From: Bacillota bacterium
GTDB lineage: Bacteria; Bacillota; Clostridia; Peptostreptococcales; Anaerovoracaceae
NCBI GenBank assembly: GCA_016302545.1
Contig: JAEDNK010000003.1
Coordinates: 1 to 28,993 of the forward strand
Length of the DNA: 28,993 nucleotides
Reading direction: 5' to 3'
The notes below the pieces were generated by a model. The model saw only the letters and a list, made by a program, of their open reading frames with translations. It was not told the origin of the DNA and searched no databases. Position 1 is the stretch's first letter. Every line of letters starts with the position of its first letter. This document shows, in pieces, positions 7,758 through 16,378 of the stretch. A program made the translations under genes and the position numbers.

Positions 7758-8021
7758 ATGTTGACTACGGGACAAATCAGCGACATAATGTATCAGCTGT
7801 TTGTGTATTCGGTGAAGCTGGGCGGTCCCATCCTTATAATAAGCATGGTCGTGGGTATAATTATTTCAATCCTGCAGGCTGCCACACAGATTCACGAGCA
7901 GACTCTCACCTTCGTGCCAAAGCTTATAGTTATAGGAATTATACTGCTTCTTACGGGAAGCAGCATGTTAAAAGCCCTGCAGAACTTCACTGCGGAGCTT
8001 TTCGGCCTGATTGCGGGATAG
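7758..8021 (+). CDS. fliQ: flagellar export gate protein FliQ
   Basis: The 87-residue FliQ has two membrane helices at about residues 18-40 and 52-75 joined by the conserved loop AATQIHEQTLTFVPK. The N-terminal LTTGQISDIMYQ is typical. Four copies are expected to wrap around the FliP-FliR core. The gene starts 15 bp after fliP with GGAGGT upstream and ends ten bases before fliR. Confidence 0.97.
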   Translation: MLTTGQISDIMYQLFVYSVKLGGPILIISMVVGIIISILQAATQIHEQTLTFVPKLIVIGIILLLTGSSMLKALQNFTAELFGLIAG

Positions 8022-8031
8022 GAGATAGGGT

Positions 8032-8784
8032 ATGCTGTTTTTCTTGATAGCCATGCGTATGTCAGGATTTATCTTCCTGAATCCGGTGCTGGGCAGGAGA
8101 AATATACCCTCCATCGCAAAGACAGGGCTGGCGCTGGTGCTTTCCGTTTTGATATATACCGCAGAAGGCGGTGGAGTCAGCGACTTCACAGTTGACTCCT
8201 CCTTGGAGTTTGCCGTGCTGCTCCTTAAAGAGTTTGCAGTTGGCTTTCTCCTTGGCTTCATAATGGAGCTGATGGATATGATATTCACCTTTGCGGGAAC
8301 CGTCATGGACTTTCAGATGGGAATTTCCATGGCACAGGTCTACGACCCACAGAGCGGCGTTCAGATTTCACTGACAGGTAAGATATTGCAGATTTACTAC
8401 ATGCTCATCTTCTTTGCCGTAGACGGACATCTGGTGCTGATGCGGATTTTGTTAAACGCAGGAGAACTGGTGCCCTACGGGCAGGTGGCAATTTCAACCA
8501 ACGCCGCGGAAATGGCCATGGAGATTTTTTACGACTGCGTGATTTTAGCGGTGAAGCTATCCTTTCCGCTTATCGCTTTTGAATTTATTTTGGAAATCGT
8601 CGTTGGGGTTTTGATGAAAATCAATCCTCAGGTTAATATATTTATCCTCAGCATACAGCTGAGACTTCTGTGCGGATTTATTATGATGATTATTCTGGTG
8701 GATCCCATTAACAGCTTTATCGGTGATGTTATTTCCGACTTTATGAAATACATGTCTCGGATACTTAGAGTTGCGGGGGGATGA
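8032..8784 (+). CDS. fliR: flagellar export gate protein FliR
   Basis: FliR is the single-copy lateral gate subunit. The product is 250 residues with about six hydrophobic segments. Conserved features include MRMSGFIFLNPVLGRRNIPS near the N-terminus and GFIMELMDMIFTFAGTVMDF QMG in the middle. The N-terminus is short: only about nine residues precede the conserved Arg, against about 20 in enteric FliR. An in-frame TAG at 8026-8028 rules out an earlier start, so the short N-terminus is real unless bases are missing. AGGAGA six bases before the ATG supports the start. Confidence 0.95.
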   Translation: MLFFLIAMRMSGFIFLNPVLGRRNIPSIAKTGLALVLSVLIYTAEGGGVSDFTVDSSLEFAVLLLKEFAVGFLLGFIMELMDMIFTFAGTVMDFQMGISMAQVYDPQSGVQISLTGKILQIYYMLIFFAVDGHLVLMRILLNAGELVPYGQVAISTNAAEMAMEIFYDCVILAVKLSFPLIAFEFILEIVVGVLMKINPQVNIFILSIQLRLLCGFIMMIILVDPINSFIGDVISDFMKYMSRILRVAGG

Positions 8785-8799
8785 AGGGATGTGAGATAG

Positions 8800-9873
8800 A
8801 TGGCAGACAGCTCCGGCTCCGGTTCAAAGACCGAAAAAGCCACGCCCAAAAAGCGAAGAGACCAGAGAAAAGAAGGTAATGTATTACAAAGTAGGGATGT
8901 AGCCGGACTTGTTACCCTGGCAGGCACCTTCTTTGCATTAAGTATCTTTTTAGAGGGTGCGATAAACTCCATAGCACAGTTTATGGTAAGGTTTATCGAT
9001 CTGGCGGGAACGGTGACGGATACGACCATGGGAAATGTAGGCTCCATGAGCAGCATATTCATGGTTACTCTTGCCAAATCCCTTGTGCCTTTTCTCCTCG
9101 TGTGCGTTTTGCTGGGAGTTGTGGGAAGCGGAATGCAGACGAGATTCCTGTTTGCCACTAAAAACCTCAAACCTAAATTCAGCAGATTAAATCCTCTGGA
9201 GGGGCTTAAAAAGCTCTTTTCCATGCAGAATCTGGTGGAACTGGTAAAGAGCATATTAAAGCTCATAGTTCTCATAGCCCTTACCTACAGTATGCTCAAG
9301 GCGGATATGGCAGGCACGGTGAAGACTATGAGTTTGGATATTCCAAGGTCTGTCGCCTTTACCTTCACCATGCTTAAGAACCTTCTGATACGCATCATAA
9401 TCGCCTTTGTGGCAATCGCAGCTCTTGACTACCTCTATCAGTGGTGGAGCTTTGAGCGCAAGATGATGATGAGCAAGCAGGAGGTAAAGGAAGAATATAA
9501 GCAGACGGAGGGTAATCCTGAAATAAAGGGAAGGATAAAGAACATTCAGCAGCAGAGAGCAAGAATGCGTATGATGCAGGCGGTGCCCGATGCGGATGTA
9601 ATTATCCGAAACCCGACCCACTTTGCTGTGGCCCTTAAATATGATATCGACAAAAACAGCGCCCCTGTGGTTCTCGCCAAGGGTCAGGACGAGCTGGCGC
9701 TGAGAATTATAGACGTAGGCGAGGAAAACAAGGTTCCTATAGTAGAAAACAGACCTCTGGCCAGAGCCTTATATCAGGATACGGAAATAAACGGAGAAAT
9801 ACCGCAGGAGCACTACGGCGCCGTAGCGGAAATTCTGGTTTACATATATAAGATGAACGAAAAAATGGAGTAA
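8800..9873 (+). CDS. flhB: flagellar export switch protein FlhB
   Basis: FlhB controls the change in export substrate from rod/hook to filament type. The N-terminus has the typical SKTEKATPKKRRDQRKEGNV, followed by four membrane helices between about residues 35 and 215. The cytoplasmic domain carries the self-cleavage site Asn271-Pro272-Thr273-His274 (RNPTHFAVALKYD), so cleavage should work normally. The 357-residue length is standard. The gene starts 15 bp after fliR and ends two bases before flhA. Confidence 0.97.
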   Translation: MADSSGSGSKTEKATPKKRRDQRKEGNVLQSRDVAGLVTLAGTFFALSIFLEGAINSIAQFMVRFIDLAGTVTDTTMGNVGSMSSIFMVTLAKSLVPFLLVCVLLGVVGSGMQTRFLFATKNLKPKFSRLNPLEGLKKLFSMQNLVELVKSILKLIVLIALTYSMLKADMAGTVKTMSLDIPRSVAFTFTMLKNLLIRIIIAFVAIAALDYLYQWWSFERKMMMSKQEVKEEYKQTEGNPEIKGRIKNIQQQRARMRMMQAVPDADVIIRNPTHFAVALKYDIDKNSAPVVLAKGQDELALRIIDVGEENKVPIVENRPLARALYQDTEINGEIPQEHYGAVAEILVYIYKMNEKME

Positions 9874-9875
9874 AC

Positions 9876-11951
9876 ATGAAAAATCTGATAATGAATAATG
9901 CGGTGACATTATTTGTCGTTGTCATTGTTTTGCTTTTGATTATACCTATGAACGTCTTTTTGCTGGACGTCATGATTATAATAAATATAGCCCTGTCCAT
10001 GATGATTCTCATTATCAGCATGAACATCAGGGAGCCTTTGGAATTTTCAATATTTCCTTCACTGCTCCTTGTAACCACACTGTTTCGTCTGGGAATAAAC
10101 GTTTCCTCCACGAGGAATATCTTAAGCAATTCCGGACAGGCCGGACAGGTTATAAAATCCTTCGGCAGCTTCGTACTTCAGGGAAACGTAGTGGTTGGAT
10201 TTGTAATATTCTTCATCATCGTACTGGTTCAGTTTATAGTTATCACCAAGGGCGCTGAACGAGTTGCTGAAGTAGCGGCAAGATTTACTCTGGACGCTAT
10301 GCCCGGAAAACAGATGGCAATAGACGCCGACCTGAGTTCAGGACTTATAAACGAAGCTGAGGCAAGAGCGCGCCGCTCAAAAATACAGAGAGAGGCCGAC
10401 TTTTACGGCGCTATGGACGGTGCCACCAAGATTGTAAAGGGCGATGCCATAATGTCTATCATTATTACCCTTATCAATCTCATCGGCGGCAGCGTCATAG
10501 GTATGCTTCAGGGCGGCATGGCATTTTCCGACGTCCTTTCGGTGTATTCCATAGCCACCGTGGGAGACGGACTGGTTTCACAGATACCTGCGCTGCTGAT
10601 TTCTACCGCCACCGGCATGATAGTCACCCGTGCGGTATCCCAAGGAAGCCTTAACGATGATGTTTCGGGACAGTTCCTGGCACAGCCCCGTGCTATTATG
10701 TTTGCCGGCATTGTCCTTGCCATACTGATATTAATTCCCGGTATGCCTAAGTTTCAGCTTGGTATACTGTCCGTTGCACTCATTCTTGTGGGCTTCAGAC
10801 TTCAGAAGAAGATTACCGAGGCGGCTGCAAAAGCCCAACTTGACGAGCTTAAGCCGGCCACTGAGGGTGCAGGCCGTGAGGCTCAGTCGGAGGAAGAATT
10901 TTACCGTGATATCAATAATGTGTATTCCATCATCGGCGTAGAGCCTATCGAGATGGAGTTTGGATACAGCCTGATTCCGCTGGTAGACGAAAGCAGCGGA
11001 GGCAAGATGATAAACCGTATCGTCATATTCCGAAGACAGTACGCTCAGGAAATGGGCTTTGTGGTACCGTCGGTCCGTCTCAGAGACAGCTCCGGCTTAA
11101 ATACCAATCAGTATGTAATTAAGATAAAGGGAGAAGAGGTGGCGAGAGGAGAAATTCTGGTGGACCACTATCTGGCTCTGGAGCCTGAGGATGTGGCAGG
11201 AGAGATTGAGGGAATTGAAACCATCGAGCCTGCATACGGAATCCCAAGCAAATGGATTTTGCCGGAAAACAAGGAAATGGCGGAAATTTACGGCTATACC
11301 GTAATCGACCCTCTCTCCGTTATGGTTACACACCTCTCCGAAACGGTACGAAAGCATGCTCATGAGCTTCTCAACCGTGAAGAGGTGGTAAAGCTTGTGG
11401 ATAACGTGAAGCAGCACTCCGGCAAGCTTGTTGAAGAGGTTGTGCCGGGGCTCGTTTCCTACGGTACTCTCCAAAAAATACTTGTCAGCCTCCTTCAGGA
11501 GGGAATTCCTATCAAGGACATGGAGACCATACTGGAAAGCATATCCGATTCCGCTTCCGGCGGAGCAACAGATATAACATCTATAGTAGAAAACATACGC
11601 ATCACTTTAAAGAGGACCATTACGAGCAAGTTCTGCCGCGGAGGTCAGATGCGGGTGCTGACTCTGGATGCGGAGCTGGAAAAGATGATGGTATCCAGCC
11701 TGACCAAGGGAGAACAGGGCTACTACATGGCCCTTTCACCGGAGGTAATGCAGAGCGTCGTAACCCAGATAGGTGCGGCGGTAAAGAAATTTGCCGACCT
11801 GGATCAGGAGCCTATAATACTCACCAGTCAGGTGATTCGTGTATATGTGTACAGGCTGCTTGAGCAGTTTTATCCGTCGCTGTATGTGCTTTCCTTCCAG
11901 GAAATATCCAATAACATACAGATACAGGCAATCGGAAACATAACAGCGTAG
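9876..11951 (+). CDS. flhA: flagellar export protein FlhA
   Basis: FlhA is the large export-gate protein whose cytoplasmic ring receives substrates and chaperones such as FliS and FlgN. The first 310 residues hold about eight membrane helices and the conserved loop with ARFTLDAMPGKQMAIDADLS and SKIQREADFYGAMDGATKFV-like sequence (here GATKIVKGD). The cytoplasmic C-terminal domain follows a linker of about 40 residues. At 691 residues it is full length. Its stop codon lies inside a 17-bp tandem duplication. The next gene is fliA, with no flhF or flhG between. Confidence 0.97.
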   Translation: MKNLIMNNAVTLFVVVIVLLLIIPMNVFLLDVMIIINIALSMMILIISMNIREPLEFSIFPSLLLVTTLFRLGINVSSTRNILSNSGQAGQVIKSFGSFVLQGNVVVGFVIFFIIVLVQFIVITKGAERVAEVAARFTLDAMPGKQMAIDADLSSGLINEAEARARRSKIQREADFYGAMDGATKIVKGDAIMSIIITLINLIGGSVIGMLQGGMAFSDVLSVYSIATVGDGLVSQIPALLISTATGMIVTRAVSQGSLNDDVSGQFLAQPRAIMFAGIVLAILILIPGMPKFQLGILSVALILVGFRLQKKITEAAAKAQLDELKPATEGAGREAQSEEEFYRDINNVYSIIGVEPIEMEFGYSLIPLVDESSGGKMINRIVIFRRQYAQEMGFVVPSVRLRDSSGLNTNQYVIKIKGEEVARGEILVDHYLALEPEDVAGEIEGIETIEPAYGIPSKWILPENKEMAEIYGYTVIDPLSVMVTHLSETVRKHAHELLNREEVVKLVDNVKQHSGKLVEEVVPGLVSYGTLQKILVSLLQEGIPIKDMETILESISDSASGGATDITSIVENIRITLKRTITSKFCRGGQMRVLTLDAELEKMMVSSLTKGEQGYYMALSPEVMQSVVTQIGAAVKKFADLDQEPIILTSQVIRVYVYRLLEQFYPSLYVLSFQEISNNIQIQAIGNITA

Positions 11952-11973
11952 TGAATATAACAGCGTAGTGAAC
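11940..11973 (+). repeat. 17-bp tandem duplication across the flhA stop codon
   Basis: ATAACAGCGTAGTGAAT (11940-11956) is followed directly by ATAACAGCGTAGTGAAC (11957-11973), 16 of 17 bases identical. The first copy contains the real flhA TAG (11949-11951); the second repeats it at 11966-11968. It lies just ahead of the AAGGAG that serves fliA, so copy number changes the flhA-fliA spacing by 17 bp. Confidence 0.9.
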
Positions 11974-11986
11974 AAGGAGTTGGCCA

Positions 11987-12748
11987 ATGGATAATACCAT
12001 GACAAATGAAGAGCTTCTGGAATTATACCGCAAGACGGGCGATCTGGAAATCAAACAGGAGCTTACGCTGCGCTATCTGTACATTGTAAAGGCAATAGCC
12101 ATTCAGATGAGAGATGTGTATGTAGGTTTTACACAGCTTGACGATATTATAAACGAGGGCGTTATAGTCCTCATGAAGGCGCTGGATAAGTATGACCCTT
12201 CCAAAAATGCCAAATTTGAAACCTATGTTTCCTGGCGAATTCGTGGTATGATAATAGATATAGCAAGGAAGCAGGACTGGGTGCCCAGAAGCCTTCGCAG
12301 AAGCTGCAAGGAAATACGGGAAAAGACCATGGAGATCTACACCATGACAGGAGAGACGCCGCCGCCGGAGCAGGTTGCCGAAACCCTTGGAATGGATCAG
12401 AAGAAGTACAATGAAGCGATGGAAAAGATGAATCTCTTCTCTGTGCTCTCTCTGGATATGGTTTTGGAGGAATCTCAGGAAAAGCAGCGTGTCTCAGGCA
12501 TTTATTCCACCGATACGGAAAACCAGCCTGAGGAAAGATATCTGGAAAACGAGCTTAAGGAAACTCTCAAGGAGGGCATACTCAACCTTAAGGAAAAAGA
12601 GCAGATGGTGCTTTCCCTATACTATGACGAGGAGCTGACCATGAAGGAAATTGCCTCGGTGCTGGATATAAGCGAGCCGAGAGTTTCCCAGATTCATTCA
12701 TGTGCAATAAATAAGCTGGAACAGTATCTGCGAAAGCAGATGGCATAA
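11987..12748 (+). CDS. fliA: flagellar RNA polymerase sigma-28 factor
   Basis: This 253-residue sigma factor of the FliA/WhiG/SigD type directs RNA polymerase to late flagellar and chemotaxis promoters. Region 2 is visible at about residues 25-105 (TQLDDIINEGVIVLMKALDK and KFETYVSWRIRGMIIDIARK QDWVPRSLRR). Region 3 lies at about 105-150, and region 4 with its helix-turn-helix at about 195-250 (LKEKEQMVLSLYYDEELTMK EIASVLDISEPRVSQIHS). There is no region 1.1. AAGGAG precedes the ATG. FlgM encoded later in the window is its likely anti-sigma factor, and two TAAT-N14-GCCGATAT-like promoters in the window are likely targets. Confidence 0.95.
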   Translation: MDNTMTNEELLELYRKTGDLEIKQELTLRYLYIVKAIAIQMRDVYVGFTQLDDIINEGVIVLMKALDKYDPSKNAKFETYVSWRIRGMIIDIARKQDWVPRSLRRSCKEIREKTMEIYTMTGETPPPEQVAETLGMDQKKYNEAMEKMNLFSVLSLDMVLEESQEKQRVSGIYSTDTENQPEERYLENELKETLKEGILNLKEKEQMVLSLYYDEELTMKEIASVLDISEPRVSQIHSCAINKLEQYLRKQMA

Positions 12749-12787
12749 TTGTAAGAAAAGGTTGAAGAAAAAGAAAGGGATGAAACA

Positions 12788-13537
12788 ATGTTTCAGGGAT
12801 TTTACAATCTGACGTCTGGAATGCTGACCCAGACAAGAAAATTGAACGTAATCAGCAATAACATGGCAAACGTCACCACGCCGGGCTTCAAGGAGGATAC
12901 CTTCACCCAGACAAGCTTTCAGGAAGAGCTGATGTACAGAACGGGCAATATGAATAAAAGAACCCCGGAGCCTGTGGGCAATATGAGCTGGAAGGTAGTT
13001 GCGGGAGGAAACGTGACCGACTATTCAGACGGCGGCTTTTCCACCACGGAAAGCCCTCTGGACGTGTGCATTATCGGCAGCGGATTTTTCCGGATAGATA
13101 CGGGAAACGGCATGGTATATACACGTAACGGGTCTTTTTCTCTGGATGATGAAGGCTATCTGTATTTATCCGGTGTCGGCAGAGTGCAGGGAGAAAACGG
13201 ACCTATACAGCTGATGACGGACCAGATATACATAGATTCAGACGGCACCGTAAGCGACGGGAATACGGGTCAGTCTCTGGGAAGAATCACGCTGGCGGAC
13301 TTTACCGACTATCAGACACAGCTGGAAAAGACTGCGGGCAACGTATTTACGGCAAATGTGCAGCCACAGCAGGCTCAGGGAACCCTTCGCCAGAAGGCTC
13401 TTGAGGATTCCAATGTGGACGCAATTTCAGAGATGACCGACATGATGACCTCTCAGAGAGCGCTTCAGAGCGCTGCGCAGGTGCTGCAGATGTACGATAA
13501 ACTGACGGCGAAGATTGTAGAAATCGGACCGGCTTAA
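12788..13537 (+). CDS. flgF: flagellar rod protein, FlgF/FlgG family (first copy)
   Basis: The 249-residue protein has the rod/hook family N-terminus MFQGFYNLTSGMLTQTRKLN with VISNNMANVTTPGFK. The central SPLDVCIIGSGFFRIDTGNG motif and C-terminal SNVDAISEMTDMMTSQRALQ helix complete the family pattern. It forms part of the rod and is exported through FlhA/FlhB. Firmicutes commonly carry two adjacent copies (flhO and flhP in Bacillus) corresponding to FlgF and FlgG; the F versus G choice is by order and not by a decisive residue. AAAGAAAGGG lies upstream. It follows fliA by 39 bp. Confidence 0.85.
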   Translation: MFQGFYNLTSGMLTQTRKLNVISNNMANVTTPGFKEDTFTQTSFQEELMYRTGNMNKRTPEPVGNMSWKVVAGGNVTDYSDGGFSTTESPLDVCIIGSGFFRIDTGNGMVYTRNGSFSLDDEGYLYLSGVGRVQGENGPIQLMTDQIYIDSDGTVSDGNTGQSLGRITLADFTDYQTQLEKTAGNVFTANVQPQQAQGTLRQKALEDSNVDAISEMTDMMTSQRALQSAAQVLQMYDKLTAKIVEIGPA

Positions 13538-13587
13538 TGATAACTTTCCATAGGAAGAGTTAAGAGGGAAAGGAGAGTATAATACAG

Positions 13588-14286
13588 ATGAATGCTTCGT
13601 TTTACACGGCAGCCAGAGGAGCTATGACACAGCAGGAAAGAATGAACGTAATTTCCAACAATCTGGCTAATACAAATACTATCGGCTTCAAGTCCAAAAG
13701 CGCGGTTTTTTCCGATCTGATGTACTGCGTGATGCACGGACAGGAGGGCGTGACCCACGGAACGGGAGTCAAAGTCGAAAGAACCAATACCGACTTTACT
13801 TCGGGAGGCATGACGGCTTCCGCGGAAGGTGGTTATAACTATTATATCGACGGTGACGGATTTTTTATGGTTAAGGACCAGATTACGGGAGAAATCAGCT
13901 ATACCAGAGCCGGAAACTTCTCCCTGTCCGTAAAGGGCGATGAAGTTAATCTCATTACGGATAACAGGAAGCTGGTGCTTGATGAAAACCGGAATCCCGT
14001 TCAGCTTGTTGAAGGAAAGCTGACTGCAAAACCGGGGATTTTTAAGTTCCAAAACACAAACGACATGCAGGCGGCAGGCTTCAGCGAATACATACCTGTT
14101 GCCAAGAACGGAGAGCCTCAGCTTGCGGAAGACTCAAAGCTGATTGAAAACTATCTGGAGCTTTCCAATGTGGATCTGGCAAAGGAGATGTCCGATATGA
14201 TTATAACTTCGAGGGCATATTCCTATGCTCTGAAAATGGTTCAGACCTCTGACGAGGTTCAGCAGACCATCAACGGACTGCGTTAA
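13588..14286 (+). CDS. flgG: flagellar rod protein, FlgF/FlgG family (second copy)
   Basis: This 232-residue rod-family protein starts MNASFYTAARGAMTQQERMN and has VISNNLANTNTIGFKS, the DGDGFFMV segment at about residues 88-95 and the C-terminal SNVDLAKEMSDMIITSRAYS helix. It is the second of the FlgF/FlgG pair and probably the distal rod FlgG, though its central domain differs strongly from the first copy. AAAGGAGAG lies upstream. The downstream gene is cheC, so structural and signalling genes share this transcript. Confidence 0.83.
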   Translation: MNASFYTAARGAMTQQERMNVISNNLANTNTIGFKSKSAVFSDLMYCVMHGQEGVTHGTGVKVERTNTDFTSGGMTASAEGGYNYYIDGDGFFMVKDQITGEISYTRAGNFSLSVKGDEVNLITDNRKLVLDENRNPVQLVEGKLTAKPGIFKFQNTNDMQAAGFSEYIPVAKNGEPQLAEDSKLIENYLELSNVDLAKEMSDMIITSRAYSYALKMVQTSDEVQQTINGLR

Positions 14287-14319
14287 AGAAGCGGACCGCA
14301 GGATTATGGAGGTAGAGGG

Positions 14320-14946
14320 ATGAAGATCACACGCTACGAAGATGTGGATAATATATGTAAGGATATGATGAAGGAGATAGGCAGCATAGGAACAGGCAAC
14401 GCCGCTACGGCGCTCTCCTCCATGCTTCAGACGGAAGTGCGTATGGAGGTGCCGAAGGTGGAGCTTCTGGGTTTTACGGAAGCCGTAGACCATGTTGGAG
14501 ATCCGGAGGATACGGTCTGCTGCGTGCTGGTGCAGATGGAGGAGGGCATTAACGGCATGATGCTTTTCCTGCTTAAGCTTGATTTCATCAATGAAATTTT
14601 AAGAAGGACTCTGGGCAAGGAGATTCAGGATTATTCGGAGCTGGGAGAGCTGGAGCTTTCGGCTGTAACAGAGGTGGGAAACATCATAATATCATCCTTT
14701 GTTTTATCCATGTCCAGCCTTGTAGGAGTACAGATAAATCTTTCCGTTCCGGCGGTGGCAATAAACATGCTGGGAGGAATACTTTCGGTGCCTATGGCTG
14801 AAATCGGTCATATTTCTGACAAAATATTTATGATTATGGGAAAGTGCAGCATAGGGGGACAGAATATGGAAAGCAACGTTCTCATGGTTCCTGACATCGA
14901 GTCTCTCAACTTCCTCATGGATAGGCTGGTGCGCCCTTATGAATAA
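14320..14946 (+). CDS. cheC: CheY-P phosphatase CheC
   Basis: CheC removes phosphate from CheY and, bound to CheD, regulates receptor adaptation. The 208-residue protein has two CheC motifs. The second is complete: Ser114, Glu118, Asn121 and Pro144, with 22 residues between Asn and Pro. The first has Asp15, Glu19 and Pro45 but Ser22 where Asn is expected, so that site may be inactive. There is no FliN domain, which separates it from FliY. GGAGG precedes the ATG. The last eight bases overlap the start of cheD, fitting translational coupling of the two interacting partners. Confidence 0.93.
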   Translation: MKITRYEDVDNICKDMMKEIGSIGTGNAATALSSMLQTEVRMEVPKVELLGFTEAVDHVGDPEDTVCCVLVQMEEGINGMMLFLLKLDFINEILRRTLGKEIQDYSELGELELSAVTEVGNIIISSFVLSMSSLVGVQINLSVPAVAINMLGGILSVPMAEIGHISDKIFMIMGKCSIGGQNMESNVLMVPDIESLNFLMDRLVRPYE

Positions 14947-15415
14947 AGACATAAAAGTAGGAATAGGTGATATGAAGATCGCCAGAAGAGAAGGAACCCT
15001 CATAACCTATGCTTTGGGTTCCTGTGTGGGCATAACCTTTTATGACCCCATGATAAAGCTGGGCGCTCTGGTTCATATCCTCCTTCCCGAAGCGGGAGAT
15101 AACGCTGCGGGAAATATATTTAAGTTTGCCGATACGGGCATTAAGGAAACCCTGCGGAAGCTGGAGGTTTTCGGAGGAGTAAAGAGCCGATATCAGTGCA
15201 AGATAGCCGGCGGAGCCAAGATGTTCGAGATGAGCGCCGGCATAGGAAACATCGGCGAAAGAAACGTGAAAATGGTTGAAAAGGTCCTTGCAGAAGAACA
15301 CATCAGGGTTATGGCAAAGGACGTCGGAGCCAATTATGCGAGGACAATGCTGCTGGATGTAACCACGGGAACCGTAAAGGTGCGTACCTCCGGCCGCAAT
15401 GAAACAATTTTATAA
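14939..15415 (+). CDS. cheD: chemoreceptor glutamine deamidase CheD
   Basis: CheD converts specific receptor glutamines to glutamate and also binds CheC. The catalytic set is visible as Cys29 (YALGSCVGITFYD), His46 (GALVHILLPEA) and Thr23. These match the Cys, His and Thr of characterised CheD with a two-residue offset. The 158-residue length is typical. The start overlaps the end of cheC by eight bases. Its receptor substrates would be methyl-accepting chemotaxis proteins such as the one beginning at 28869. Confidence 0.95.
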   Translation: MNKDIKVGIGDMKIARREGTLITYALGSCVGITFYDPMIKLGALVHILLPEAGDNAAGNIFKFADTGIKETLRKLEVFGGVKSRYQCKIAGGAKMFEMSAGIGNIGERNVKMVEKVLAEEHIRVMAKDVGANYARTMLLDVTTGTVKVRTSGRNETIL

Positions 15416-15453
15416 AAAACGGAACTCATTATATTAAAAAGGAGAAAACTGCC

Positions 15454-16368
15454 ATGGCAAAAACAGAAATACTTTTGGAATCCGGAACTAACGAAATTGA
15501 AATTATGGTGTTTACAGTCTACGGAGAGCTGTATGGAATCAATGTTGCAAAAGTAAAGGAAGTCATGAAGGCGGACAAGGTAAAGCCTATGCCTCATGCC
15601 CATCCTTCCGTGGAGGGGATATTCAAGCCTCGTGACATTGTCATTACCGTGGTGGATTTACCGTTTTACCTGACGGGAAAGGCGACGGAGAGGGGAGAGA
15701 GAGACATATTCATCGTTACAGGCTTCAATAAGATGAACATCGCTTTCCATGTGGAATCCGTCGTGGGAATTCAGAGAATTTCATGGAAGGACATACAGAA
15801 GCCTGACAAGACCCTTAATAACGGTGAAGACGGAGTGGTAACGGGAATCGCTCAGTGCGCAGACAGCATGGTTACCATTCTGGATTTTGAGGCAATCGTT
15901 GCCGAAATCGCACCGGAGACAACTATCAATTTAGATGAAATAAAGGCCCTCGGTAAAAGAGAGCGTAAAGACAGCAACATCATTTTGGCAGAGGACTCCA
16001 TACTTCTGGCAAAGATGGTGGAGCAGGCTCTGGAGCAGGCAGGATATCACAATTTGAAACACTTCAATAACGGTCAGGAGGCATGGGACTATCTGAGCAG
16101 CATTAAAGGCTCTCCTGATGTTTACGACAAGGTGGCACTTATCATTACCGATATCGAAATGCCGGAAATGGACGGACACAGACTGACTAAGCTTGTGAAG
16201 ACGGACGCTGTTTTAAAGTCCATTCCTCTCATCATTTTCTCATCCCTCATCAGTCCTGAAATGGAGGAAAAGGGAAGACAGCTGGGTGCGGACGAACAGC
16301 TTTCCAAGCCTGAAATAGGCCATCTTGTTACCGTAATGGACGAGCTGCTCAGCCGCGCAGGAAAATAA
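15454..16368 (+). CDS. cheV: chemotaxis coupling protein CheV (CheW plus receiver)
   Basis: CheV couples receptors to CheA and adapts through phosphorylation. Residues 15-155 form a CheW-like domain (EIMVFTVYGELYGINVAKVK EVMK, then FKPRDIVITVVDLPFYL). Residues 170-300 form a receiver domain with acidic residues in ILAEDS, phosphorylated Asp233 (LIITDIEMPEMDG) and the conserved Lys-Pro near the end (QLSKPEI). AAAAAGGAG precedes the ATG. It is 38 bp after cheD and ten bases before the ParA-like gene, which supports a link between the ParA protein and chemotaxis complexes. Confidence 0.95.
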   Translation: MAKTEILLESGTNEIEIMVFTVYGELYGINVAKVKEVMKADKVKPMPHAHPSVEGIFKPRDIVITVVDLPFYLTGKATERGERDIFIVTGFNKMNIAFHVESVVGIQRISWKDIQKPDKTLNNGEDGVVTGIAQCADSMVTILDFEAIVAEIAPETTINLDEIKALGKRERKDSNIILAEDSILLAKMVEQALEQAGYHNLKHFNNGQEAWDYLSSIKGSPDVYDKVALIITDIEMPEMDGHRLTKLVKTDAVLKSIPLIIFSSLISPEMEEKGRQLGADEQLSKPEIGHLVTVMDELLSRAGK

Positions 16369-16378
16369 GGAGGATACT

